Positions 18,351 through 25,696 of a stretch of 64,000 nucleotides of DNA are shown piece after piece. Below the pieces are notes generated by a model. The model searched no databases and was not told where the DNA came from. It saw nothing but the letters and a program-made list of their open reading frames with translations. The stretch's first letter is position 1. Every line of letters starts with the position of its first letter. The position numbers and the translations under genes were made by a program. Origin of the DNA: Photobacterium sp. Ph5 (GTDB taxonomy: Bacteria > Pseudomonadota > Gammaproteobacteria > Enterobacterales > Vibrionaceae); NCBI RefSeq assembly GCF_022129445.1, contig NZ_JADQAQ010000020.1, positions 1 through 64,000 on the forward strand, read 5' to 3'.

Positions 18351-18392
18351 AATAAAGCCCAGCAATCATCTTGAGTGCTGGGCTTTATTTTT
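18351..18392. terminator. Terminator between uvrD and ggt
   Basis: AATAAAGCCCAGCA, an 11-base loop, then TGCTGGGCTTTATTTTT. It is near-symmetric and serves the convergent uvrD and ggt. Confidence 0.88.
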
Positions 18393-18412
18393 ATCTGTAT
18401 ATTAGCGCGCGG

Positions 18413-20182
18413 CTATTGGCTGATCACTTTACCTTCTCGACGAGGATCGGCTGCGCCAATAAGCTGGTTTGGCGCAATACTTATCGCTTGAATACCTGAA
18501 TTCAGATCTTTGATTTGGGTTTTGTAGCCCAGCTTCTCAAGCTTTGGCGCCCACTCAGCCGCGGGCGTGTTTTTTTCAAGTTCAAAAGTGCCGAAGCGAT
18601 TATTCATATTCGGTAAGTTGATCGCTTGTTGTAAATCCATCCCCCAATCAATATACGCGACCAAGGTTTTTGCGAGATAGCCTATGATCTGACTTCCTCC
18701 TGGTGAGCCAATGGTTAGCACTGGCTGATTGTCTTTGATCACAATCGTTGGCGTCATTGACGAGCGAGGTCGCTTACCCGGTTCAATTCGGTTAGCAACA
18801 GGAATACCATCAATTTGGCTACGGAATGAAAAATCCGTTAATTCATTATTGAGTAGAAATCCCCTGACCATTAAACGTGAACCAAAACTGTTTTCAATCG
18901 TCGAGGTGAGTGAGACCACATTACCTTCTTTATCTACAATCGATAAATGGCTGGTGGAAGGCAGTTCGATCGCTTCATCACTGGCGCGGTTATTGGCATG
19001 ATTCCAAGGTGGCGTCCCCGGTTTTACTTGGGTTAATGCTTTATTTCCATCGAGTAATTTAGCACGCTCGGTAAGGTAGTTCGGATCGAGTAAGCCACGA
19101 ACCGGCATCGGCACATAATCACTGTCTGCCATATAGCGACCGCGATCAGCAAAAGCTAAACGAGAGGCGTCACCAATTAACAGCCAACTTTTGACGTTAT
19201 CAGCACCGAGCTTATCCAAGGGGTAATGATTGAGCATGGCTAATATTTGCCCCAAGGTTAATGCGCCAGAGCTAGGTGGACCCATTCCACAAATTTGATA
19301 CTGACGGTAAGGTGCACAAATAGGCTCACGTTGTTTAACGCTGTAGCTGGCGAGATCCATGGTGTTTAATACTCCAGGATTGCCCTTTGCTTGCTGAACG
19401 GTATTAACAATATCTCGCGCAATATCGCCTTGATAAAAGGCTTTGGGGCCATAATCAGCAACTTGACGTAAGATGTTTGAATAAGCGTTATTAACTAACT
19501 TACTTCCTGCTTGAAGTGGTTTGCCTTGTGAGTCAAAAAAGTAGGCTTTAGTCGTAGGGTAGCGACTAAGATTTTCTGCATCGTTTTGAACCATTGCAGC
19601 GAGCCGTGGGCTGACGATGAACCCTTCTTTGGCTAATTTGATCGCAGGAAGAAACAGGGTTTTCCACGGTAATTTTCCGTATTGCTGATGACTGCGCCAA
19701 AGCAGTTTAATCGTCCCCGGTGTACCTACAGATCGTCCACCGACAACGGCATCATAGAATTTTAGCGGCTGACCTTGATTGTCTTGAAACAAACGGGGAG
19801 TCACAGCAAAAGGAGCCGTTTCTCGACCATCAAATGTCGTCATTTGGTTATTGTCATTATCCCAATACACCAAAAATCCGCCACCACCGATCCCTGATGA
19901 TTGTGGTTCAACTAAGCCTAATATTAGCTGTGCGGTAATCATTGCATCAACAGCACTGCCACCCTGACGTAAAATATCAGCTCCTGCTTGACTGGCATAG
20001 GCATTGGCTGTGGCGATCATCCACTCTGTACCTGAAACCAACTGTTGTGATTGTTGGTTAATACTCGGCTCAGGTTCAATATGATCAGAGGCTTGTTGAA
20101 CTTCATTGGCTAGTGCAGGAAATGAAAAACAACAAACACTCAATAAAAAGGCTGTAGCGGAGGTAAACCTTGGCATCGTCAA
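18413..20182 (-). CDS. ggt: Gamma-glutamyltransferase (periplasmic)
   Basis: Cleaves gamma-glutamyl bonds of glutathione and transfers the glutamyl group. The 589-residue precursor has a signal peptide ending around ALA (residues 23-25). It self-cleaves before the catalytic Thr, here Thr410 in LPSTSHLSIVDKEGN. Other family motifs are GGSAVDAMITAQLILGLVEP, SSGIGGGGFL, DGRETAP, GTPGT and PGKRPRSSMTPTIV with GSPGGSQII near the end. The substrate loop NNELTDFSF is present. It stands alone as a single-gene unit. Confidence 0.95.
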   Translation of the reverse strand: MTMPRFTSATAFLLSVCCFSFPALANEVQQASDHIEPEPSINQQSQQLVSGTEWMIATANAYASQAGADILRQGGSAVDAMITAQLILGLVEPQSSGIGGGGFLVYWDNDNNQMTTFDGRETAPFAVTPRLFQDNQGQPLKFYDAVVGGRSVGTPGTIKLLWRSHQQYGKLPWKTLFLPAIKLAKEGFIVSPRLAAMVQNDAENLSRYPTTKAYFFDSQGKPLQAGSKLVNNAYSNILRQVADYGPKAFYQGDIARDIVNTVQQAKGNPGVLNTMDLASYSVKQREPICAPYRQYQICGMGPPSSGALTLGQILAMLNHYPLDKLGADNVKSWLLIGDASRLAFADRGRYMADSDYVPMPVRGLLDPNYLTERAKLLDGNKALTQVKPGTPPWNHANNRASDEAIELPSTSHLSIVDKEGNVVSLTSTIENSFGSRLMVRGFLLNNELTDFSFRSQIDGIPVANRIEPGKRPRSSMTPTIVIKDNQPVLTIGSPGGSQIIGYLAKTLVAYIDWGMDLQQAINLPNMNNRFGTFELEKNTPAAEWAPKLEKLGYKTQIKDLNSGIQAISIAPNQLIGAADPRREGKVISQ

Positions 20183-20310
20183 TCCTTATGAGTGGAGTAA
20201 TGTCGTTAACTGAACGCTATTTTATACTTTTATTTTCTTGAGTTAGATAATAAAAATGAGAGTTCTATCATACATGTCGAATGATTCTCTAAAGGCAAAC
20301 AAGTTAGCCG

Positions 20311-21216
20311 CTAATTTTTATTATTCGATGATTGCTGATGAGTTCGGATCCCATCAATACTAAATAACAACAGTGCTAACCAAATACAGCCAAAGGTAAT
20401 GCCATGTTCTAATTTAAACGGCTCTTTATAAATAAAAGTCGCTAATACGAACATCAAACTAGGGCCGATATATTGTAGAAAACCTAAGGTAGAGAGCTTT
20501 AATTTCGTTGCGGCACCCGTAAAACACAGTAAAGGCAAGGTAGTGACAATACCGGCTGCGACTAACAGTAAATTGAGGTCGAAGGAATTATCCGTAAGAT
20601 TAGCTGTTGGGCTGCTACTGATAAAAAATAGATAAATAGCGGCTAACGGTAATAACACAAAGGTTTCAATAAATAAGCCAGTTTGAGCATCAATATTGAT
20701 TTTTTTTCGTAATAGGCCATAAAACCCAAAGCTGGTCGCAAGTGCAAAGGCAATCCAAGGTAATGACCCAAATTGAATTAGCTCGGCAATAACACCGACC
20801 GCAGCGATTAAAACCGCCCCCCACTGTAAACGACGTAGTCTCTCACCCAGTAACAGCATGCCTAATAACACATTTAATAAAGGGTTAATGTAGTAGCCTA
20901 AACTTGCATCTAAAAGGTGGTTGTTATTAACCGCCCAGATGAAAATAAGCCAATTACAACCGACAAGTAGCGCAGATATTGTGAGTAGGAAAAGCGTTTT
21001 CGGTTGAGTGAAAACGGCTTTGACACGCACCCACTGGCGGCTGAATGCAATAATGAGTGCAAGGAAGAAAAACGACCAAATCACGCGATGACTCAATATT
21101 TCGAGCGGAGGAACGCTGGCAATGGATTTGAAGTAGAGTGGCGCAATCCCCCACATGGTATAGGCAGAAATAGCGAGAATGATCCCACGTTTAGCGAGAT
21201 TGTTGTTATCTTCCAT
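20311..21216 (-). CDS. rarD: EamA-family transporter RarD
   Basis: A 301-residue drug/metabolite superfamily membrane protein with about ten helices in two EamA repeats. It has the RarD start KRGIILAISAYTMWGIAPLYFK, HRVIWSFFFLALI, GCNWLIFIWAVNNNHLLDASLGYYINPLLNV (spanning one conserved stretch) and LGFLQYIGPSLMFVLA. In Pseudomonas and E. coli it is annotated as a chloramphenicol-sensitivity protein; the natural substrate is unknown. It lies between ggt and recQ, divergent from recQ. Confidence 0.93.
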   Translation of the reverse strand: MEDNNNLAKRGIILAISAYTMWGIAPLYFKSIASVPPLEILSHRVIWSFFFLALIIAFSRQWVRVKAVFTQPKTLFLLTISALLVGCNWLIFIWAVNNNHLLDASLGYYINPLLNVLLGMLLLGERLRRLQWGAVLIAAVGVIAELIQFGSLPWIAFALATSFGFYGLLRKKINIDAQTGLFIETFVLLPLAAIYLFFISSSPTANLTDNSFDLNLLLVAAGIVTTLPLLCFTGAATKLKLSTLGFLQYIGPSLMFVLATFIYKEPFKLEHGITFGCIWLALLLFSIDGIRTHQQSSNNKN

Positions 21217-21420
21217 GAAACTCCAAATCTAACATTGGTTAATTTTTATTCTATGGCAGTATATAAATAAGATGGTTTGATTTACCAGTCTTTATTTTAT
21301 CGCTGAAGATAAGGTGCAAAGTGAGAGCATCGAGTTTTTAATTGATAGCTAAGTTACTACCTCGCATCAAAGGGGGCTTTAGGTATAGAATGAACGCCCC
21401 GTTTAGCCAAGAGACTTATC

Positions 21421-23271
21421 ATGTCATCCGTCTGCCATCATGGACCCAGTTCTGTATTATCAGCGTCTACGAGCGAGTCTGTTTTACAGGAAGTTTTCGG
21501 TTATCAGCAATTTCGTGTAGGTCAACTGGATGTGATTGATGCCGTCAATCGTGACGAAGATTGTTTGGTGATTATGCCAACGGGTGGTGGTAAGTCATTG
21601 TGTTATCAGATCCCTGCTTTGTTGAAAGAAGGGATCACGCTAGTTATTTCACCGCTTATTTCATTGATGAAAGATCAGGTCGATCAGCTTAAAGCCAATG
21701 GTGTTGCTGCCGCTTATATCAATTCGACAATGGAACGAGATGAGATCCTCACCGTGTTTGATGCGATGAAAGATGCAACGGTAAAGCTGGTCTATGTCTC
21801 GCCAGAGCGCGTATTAACGTATGATTTTATTGATCGTTTGCGTGACGTACCGCTGGCGATGGTCGCGGTTGATGAAGCGCATTGTATTTCGCAGTGGGGA
21901 CATGACTTTAGACCAGAATATGCCGCGTTAGGACGATTGAAGCAGTCGTTTGAAAATCTACCGATAATGGCATTAACCGCAACGGCAGATGAAACAACCC
22001 GCCATGATATAGTTAGCCGTCTAGGATTGCAGACCCCTCATGAGTATCTAGGCAGTTTTGATCGTCCGAATATTCGCTATATTTTGTGGGAAAAGCATAA
22101 ACCGCTAACACAAATTATTCGTTATGTTGAAGGTATGCGTGGGCAATGCGGTATTATTTATTGTAATAGTCGTAAGAAAGTAGAACAGATCAGTGAAAAA
22201 CTGCGAGATAAAGGCATACGTGCAGAGGCTTATCATGCGGGGTTAGATCATGTTGAGCGAGCCAATGTTCAAGAGGCGTTTCAACGGGATGATATTCATA
22301 TCGTGGTTGCCACTGTTGCCTTTGGTATGGGGATCAATAAACCCAATGTGCGGTATGTCGTGCATTTTGATATTCCTCGTAATATCGAGTCGTATTACCA
22401 AGAAACCGGTCGAGCAGGGCGTGATGGTTTACCTGCTGAGGCGGTAATGTTTTACGATCCTTCAGATTTAGCATGGCTTCGCCGTTGTTTAGATGAAAAA
22501 GAAGAAGGGCAACAAAAGGACGTCGAACGTCATAAACTGCATGCGATGGGCGCTTTTGCTGAAGCACAAACCTGTCGTCGTCAGGTATTGTTGCATTACT
22601 TTGGTGAGCACCGTGATGAACCATGTGGTAACTGTGATGTGTGTTTAGATCCGCCGCAACGGTTTAATGCGGTAGAAGTGGCGCAAAAAGCCTTGTCTTG
22701 TGTCTATCGTGTCAACCAAAGCTTCGGTATTACCTATATCGTTGAAGTGCTCCGTGGGATGCAAAACCAACGTATCCGTGAGCATGGGCATGATAAATTA
22801 AGTACTTATGGTATTGGGCGTGAATATAGCCATGAATATTGGGTGAGTGTCTTGCGCCAGTTAATCCATTTAGGCTATTTAACCCAAAATATCAGTCGTA
22901 ATTCGGTACTGCAATTAACTGAAAAAGCCCGTCCATTATTACGTGCTGAGATTAGCTTAGAGCTTGCTGTTCCACGACTCGATAGCATTGCACGTAATAT
23001 GAAAGTGAATAAACTTGCCAATCGTCAATACGATAAAAAGCTGTTTGCCAAATTACGTAAATTGCGAAAAGCGATTGCAGATGAAGAAGATCTACCGCCT
23101 TATGTGGTGTTTAACGATGCCAGCTTAATGGAAATGGCAGAGCGATTACCGACGTCAAATGGTGACTTTCTTGCGGTGAACGGAGTAGGACAGCGTAAAC
23201 TAGAAAAATACGGTGAGGTCTTTTTAGGCTTGATCCGCGATCATTTATTGGCGATTGAAGAGCTGCATTAA
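21421..23271 (+). CDS. recQ: ATP-dependent DNA helicase RecQ
   Basis: RecQ unwinds DNA 3'-5' in the RecF recombination pathway. The 616-residue protein has the Q-motif FGYQQFRVGQ and Walker A MPTGGGKS with Lys58. Motif II is VDEAHCISQWGHDFRPEY, and GRAGRDG is motif VI. The RecQ-Ct zinc site follows (CRRQVLLHYFGE ... CGNCDVC), then winged helix, then a C-terminal HRDC domain (LPPYVVFNDASLMEMA). Start at the ATG at 21421; a few extra N-terminal residues relative to E. coli are not conserved. Confidence 0.96.
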   Translation: MSSVCHHGPSSVLSASTSESVLQEVFGYQQFRVGQLDVIDAVNRDEDCLVIMPTGGGKSLCYQIPALLKEGITLVISPLISLMKDQVDQLKANGVAAAYINSTMERDEILTVFDAMKDATVKLVYVSPERVLTYDFIDRLRDVPLAMVAVDEAHCISQWGHDFRPEYAALGRLKQSFENLPIMALTATADETTRHDIVSRLGLQTPHEYLGSFDRPNIRYILWEKHKPLTQIIRYVEGMRGQCGIIYCNSRKKVEQISEKLRDKGIRAEAYHAGLDHVERANVQEAFQRDDIHIVVATVAFGMGINKPNVRYVVHFDIPRNIESYYQETGRAGRDGLPAEAVMFYDPSDLAWLRRCLDEKEEGQQKDVERHKLHAMGAFAEAQTCRRQVLLHYFGEHRDEPCGNCDVCLDPPQRFNAVEVAQKALSCVYRVNQSFGITYIVEVLRGMQNQRIREHGHDKLSTYGIGREYSHEYWVSVLRQLIHLGYLTQNISRNSVLQLTEKARPLLRAEISLELAVPRLDSIARNMKVNKLANRQYDKKLFAKLRKLRKAIADEEDLPPYVVFNDASLMEMAERLPTSNGDFLAVNGVGQRKLEKYGEVFLGLIRDHLLAIEELH

Positions 23272-23301
23272 GATATAGATCTAGCAATTTGGTACTGATA
23301 T

Positions 23302-23330
23302 AAAAAAACCGGGCTCATGGTAAACCCGGT
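23302..23330 (-). terminator. Terminator, stronger on the minus strand
   Basis: ACCGGG, loop, CCCGGT. On the minus strand it is followed by seven T; on the plus strand (recQ side) there is no T-run. This suggests that it ends a minus-strand transcript, namely the small frame at 23354-23473. Confidence 0.7.
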
Positions 23331-23353
23331 ATAGAATGCGTTAAGAAACACCC

Positions 23354-23473
23354 TCATGGTGTTTGCCACGACAAAACAGCTTGCGTATTTGGTGGAATAT
23401 TCATTTCACCGACCATCAAATTAACGCGACGGGACTCGCGATAACATTTTTGATGGCGTGCTAATAAGACCAT
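23354..23473 (-). CDS. Possible small protein, 39 aa, unknown
   Basis: An ATG-started frame MVLLARHQKCYRESRRVNL, then MVGEMNIPPNTQAV and SWQTP. It is rich in Arg in its first half and ends just before a minus-strand terminator with seven T. The frame stays open upstream of the ATG for about 15 codons but offers no better start, and no good Shine-Dalgarno sequence is visible. Coding is supported only by this layout, so it may be an untranslated RNA instead. Confidence 0.35.
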   Translation of the reverse strand: MVLLARHQKCYRESRRVNLMVGEMNIPPNTQAVLSWQTP

Positions 23474-23523
23474 GATGAAATAAGAAATACTAGCGTGTAC
23501 TAAATCTTTGTAATCTTAATTAA

Positions 23524-23553
23524 CACTTACTTACATCATGGTGTGAGTAAGTG
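23524..23553. repeat. Strong perfect hairpin in the recQ/DUF3630 gap
   Basis: Two 12-base arms, CACTTACTTACA and TGTGAGTAAGTG, pair fully (one G-T) around TCATGG. It lies 29 bases before the ATG at 23582. The plus strand continues CTATTTCTCTTTC, only loosely T-rich, so it may be a terminator of recQ read-through, an operator, or a 5' UTR element. Confidence 0.5.
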
Positions 23554-23581
23554 CTATTTCTCTTTCTGGTTATAAAAAGGA

Positions 23582-23893
23582 ATGACAATGACCCTACTTG
23601 AAAGCCAACCGTTTAGTGTTCGTCAACTCGATCTCAATGCCCGTTACTTATCCATCGTTAGCCCTGATTTTGACTTTGATAGTTTTGGTTCAGTCGCTTT
23701 ACAACTTTTAAAGATACTCGATGCTACTGTGATTGAAAAAGAGTGCAGTGCTGATCTGCATATTTGGTTAGTTGATTTTGAAGGTTGTCGCTTGTTGCTC
23801 AAAGGTGAACATTACAGTAGTGCATTATGGTTAGAGGCTATGAGTGAGGATGATCTTGATACATTGGCATTTGTCGCAGGCTTATTAAATTGA
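23582..23893 (+). CDS. Short conserved protein, probably DUF3630 family
   Basis: A 103-residue soluble protein (MTMTLLESQPFSVRQLDLN...) with no signal or membrane segment. It has the alternating strand/helix character of a small alpha/beta fold. Motifs: YLSIVSPDFDFDSFG, LHIWLVDFEGCRLLLKGEHYS and the acidic end AMSEDDLDTLAFVAGLL. Proteins like this are known next to recQ in Vibrionaceae and are catalogued as DUF3630 (from memory, moderate certainty). The function is unknown. Confidence 0.7.
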   Translation: MTMTLLESQPFSVRQLDLNARYLSIVSPDFDFDSFGSVALQLLKILDATVIEKECSADLHIWLVDFEGCRLLLKGEHYSSALWLEAMSEDDLDTLAFVAGLLN

Positions 23894-23991
23894 GATCGAT
23901 ATTTATCAAGAGCTAGGCAATAAAGTGAATTTCTGTATAATCGCCGACCTGGTTGTTGTTGGCATATAAAATGGCGAGCAACATATATTTT

Positions 23992-24020
23992 TGGGTTCCC
24001 TCCCCCCATTGACAAAAAGG
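23992..24020 (+). ncRNA. preQ1-I riboswitch controlling yhhQ translation
   Basis: The leader has the compact preQ1-I architecture. Stem P1 is TGGG (23992-23995) with CCCA (24005-24008), joined by a C-rich loop TTCCCTCCC. An A-rich tail TTGACAAAAAGG follows. The loop CCT (23999-24001) can pair with AGG (24018-24020) as the pseudoknot. That AGG is also the Shine-Dalgarno sequence of the next ATG, so ligand binding would hide it. The order matches the known Thermoanaerobacter preQ1-I aptamer (stem, loop, CCCA, UUAACAAAA..AGG). The next gene, a 7-deazaguanine precursor transporter, fits the ligand. Confidence 0.85.
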
Positions 24021-24026
24021 TCTCAC

Positions 24027-24737
24027 ATGACGACTGCTTTATCTCAATCTAACGCTATAGCTTCACCCTCTTTTACTCCGCAACAGCAACGTAAAGCCCT
24101 AGGTTATTTAGTGCTATTTCATTTACTCGTGATTGCATCGAGTAACTATTTAGTGCAATTGCCATTTACTGTGTTTGGCTATCACACCACATGGGGGGCG
24201 TTTACTTTTCCGTTTATATTTTTAGCTACCGATCTTACTGTGCGTATTTTTGGGGCAGGAATGGCGCGTAAAATTATTTTTCGCGTCATGATGCCAGCGC
24301 TGCTCGTATCGTATTTATTATCGGTCTTGTTCTTCCAAGGCGAATACCAAGGGCTAGGACATTTAACGGAATTTAATCTGTTTGTTGCTCGTATTGCGAT
24401 TGCCAGTTTTATGGCTTACTTGCTCGGACAAATTTTAGATGTATCGGTATTTAATCGTCTACGTCAATTAAAACAATGGTGGATAGCCCCAACGGCCTCC
24501 ACTATTTTTGGTAATGCGATTGATACCATCGCGTTCTTTAGTATTGCGTTTTACCACAGCCCCGATCCGTTTATGGCTGCAAACTGGACGGAAATTGCGT
24601 TGGTGGATTACAGCTTTAAATTAATTATTAGTCTCGGACTATTTGTGCCTATTTATGGCGTATTACTTAATTATTTAATTGATAAGCTGACAACGTTATC
24701 ACCGCAAGCGTTAGTGGTTGCAAAGACTAATCAATAG
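24027..24737 (+). CDS. yhhQ: 7-cyano-7-deazaguanine/preQ0 transporter family (YhhQ)
   Basis: A 236-residue membrane protein of the COG1738/QueT-like family (YhhQ) with about six helices. These include LGYLVLFHLLVIASSNYLVQ, the conserved segment WGAFTFPFIFLATDLTVRIFG, and IASFMAYLLGQILDVSVF. The C-terminal half is SIFGNAIDTIAFF-like (TASTIFGNAIDTIAFF). YhhQ imports queuosine precursors. ATG at 24027 was chosen; the Shine-Dalgarno AAGG is inside the riboswitch. Confidence 0.92.
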   Translation: MTTALSQSNAIASPSFTPQQQRKALGYLVLFHLLVIASSNYLVQLPFTVFGYHTTWGAFTFPFIFLATDLTVRIFGAGMARKIIFRVMMPALLVSYLLSVLFFQGEYQGLGHLTEFNLFVARIAIASFMAYLLGQILDVSVFNRLRQLKQWWIAPTASTIFGNAIDTIAFFSIAFYHSPDPFMAANWTEIALVDYSFKLIISLGLFVPIYGVLLNYLIDKLTTLSPQALVVAKTNQ

Positions 24738-24770
24738 TTTTGTTACTAGTGATAAGGGTGAAAGAAGAAG

Positions 24771-24792
24771 CCGATCTTAGGATCGGTTTTTT
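24771..24792 (+). terminator. Terminator of yhhQ
   Basis: CCGATC, loop TTAG, GATCGG, TTTTTT. Confidence 0.9.
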
Positions 24793-24830
24793 ATGCTGTG
24801 AAGACGCGGGTTAAAAAATATCATTTTAAA

Positions 24831-24848
24831 TGACAATTGTTCTCAATA
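24831..24848. promoter_or_regulatory. Upstream Fur-box-like site for ryhB
   Basis: TGACAATTGTTCTCA has TGACAAT facing a TGAGAACA half on the other strand, an AT-rich interrupted palindrome of the Fur type, about 45 bases upstream of the estimated RyhB start. Confidence 0.5.
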
Positions 24849-24854
24849 AAGTGC

Positions 24855-24886
24855 TTGCATCTCAAGTGAGAATGGTTATTATTAAC
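24855..24886 (+). promoter_or_regulatory. ryhB promoter with overlapping Fur box
   Basis: A candidate -35 TTGCAT (24855-24860) and -10 TATTAT (24877-24882) are spaced by 16. Over the -10 lies TGAGAATGGTTATTATTA (24868-24885), which resembles the Fur consensus GATAATGATAATCATTATC. Fur-iron binding here would shut off ryhB, as in E. coli. Confidence 0.65.
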
Positions 24887-24889
24887 AGG

Positions 24890-25053
24890 CAGTCAGGCGA
24901 TAGGGATGGAACATAATCATATCGTCTTGATGGCACGACATTGCTCACATTGCTTCCAGTGTACTACAGCTCCGGTTGCGTGTTATTAGTGTAGGGCTAA
25001 TAACCGAACACCACTTTTGCTGAGCGACGCTACTCATCGTAGCGTCGCTTTTT
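24890..25053 (+). ncRNA. ryhB: Iron-responsive small RNA RyhB
   Basis: The segment 24933-24960 matches the conserved target-pairing core of RyhB: GCACGACATTGCTCACATTG followed by CTTCCAGT. RyhB base-pairs with mRNAs of iron-using proteins under iron starvation with Hfq. The Fur-type promoter precedes it, and a GC-rich terminator (AGCGACGCTAC/GTAGCGTCGCT, T5) ends it at about 25053. The RNA is about 165 nt by these limits, longer than the 90-nt enterobacterial form; longer RyhB RNAs are known in Vibrio. The 5' end is an estimate from the -10. Confidence 0.88.
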
Positions 25054-25394
25054 CTTTTCTAAGATTTACTTATTTTTATTCTCGCCTTTTATTATTTCGT
25101 GAACGTTAAGTGCATTGATCTATTCTGTCGCCTTCACAAGGGCGTATTATTTTGGTGTTATCTTACTGCGCCATAATCGAAGCATTGGTATGGATCACGA
25201 TTAGGATAAAAGAGAGGGTGACGCTATTTTTTTGTCTTCAATTGAAGCTAAATGTCCATTGACAGATATCTCTGCCATTAAATTGTTCGAAGGTGGTTAA
25301 AATTACCGCAATTTAGTTATTTTTGGTTTTGTTACTAAGCAAATCGTCTGATTTTTATGGTGTTATTACCGTATTTTTATTTATCAAGATAAGG

Positions 25395-25403
25395 TTTTCC
25401 ACA
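25395..25403 (+). promoter_or_regulatory. DnaA-box-like site (TTTTCCACA)
   Basis: Fits the relaxed consensus TTWTNCACA. It lies about 300 bases upstream of polA. Confidence 0.45.
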
Positions 25404-25536
25404 ATTAATGATCAAATTGGGATCGAGGATCTAAATCGATTTTTTTTATTAACTGTTTGATTATATAAAGAATAGTTTCTTATTTTGGAAATAACCTAAA
25501 AAACGATCAACTGGCGTAAATTAAATACTAACAAAG

Positions 25537-25545
25537 TTATCCACA
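25537..25545 (+). promoter_or_regulatory. DnaA box (TTATCCACA) upstream of polA
   Basis: Perfect high-affinity DnaA box, 152 bases before the polA start. DnaA regulation of polA has been reported in E. coli. A second perfect copy lies inside polA at 26057-26065. Confidence 0.6.
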
Positions 25546-25696
25546 GAAAAAGTCAGAATAGAATAAAACATTGGTTAACACTTGCGACAGGGCGTGGCAT
25601 TCTATGGTTATTGCATTTTTCCTGTCGCTCAACGCCTAATATGGTCGATAATAGAGCTACCCTGAACGACAAACGCTTGGATATAAGAATAACCCT

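Larger units (their letters stand above)
25054..25696. other. Long intergenic region upstream of polA, AT-rich with DnaA boxes
   Basis: Six hundred bases with no supported gene. Present are TTTTCCACA at 25395-25403 (fits TTWTNCACA), a perfect TTATCCACA at 25537-25545, and four GATC sites between 25409 and 25508. An AT-rich stretch GATTTTTTTTATTAACTG begins at 25439. See findings. No terminator or frame is visible beyond the RyhB terminator. Confidence 0.6.

Noticed and set aside
25381-25560. Chromosomal origin of replication
   Set aside because: DnaA boxes and AT-rich tract are suggestive, but only one perfect box lies in the gap, and no mioC, gidA/mnmG or dnaA genes are next to it. Kept as a finding, not as an origin feature.
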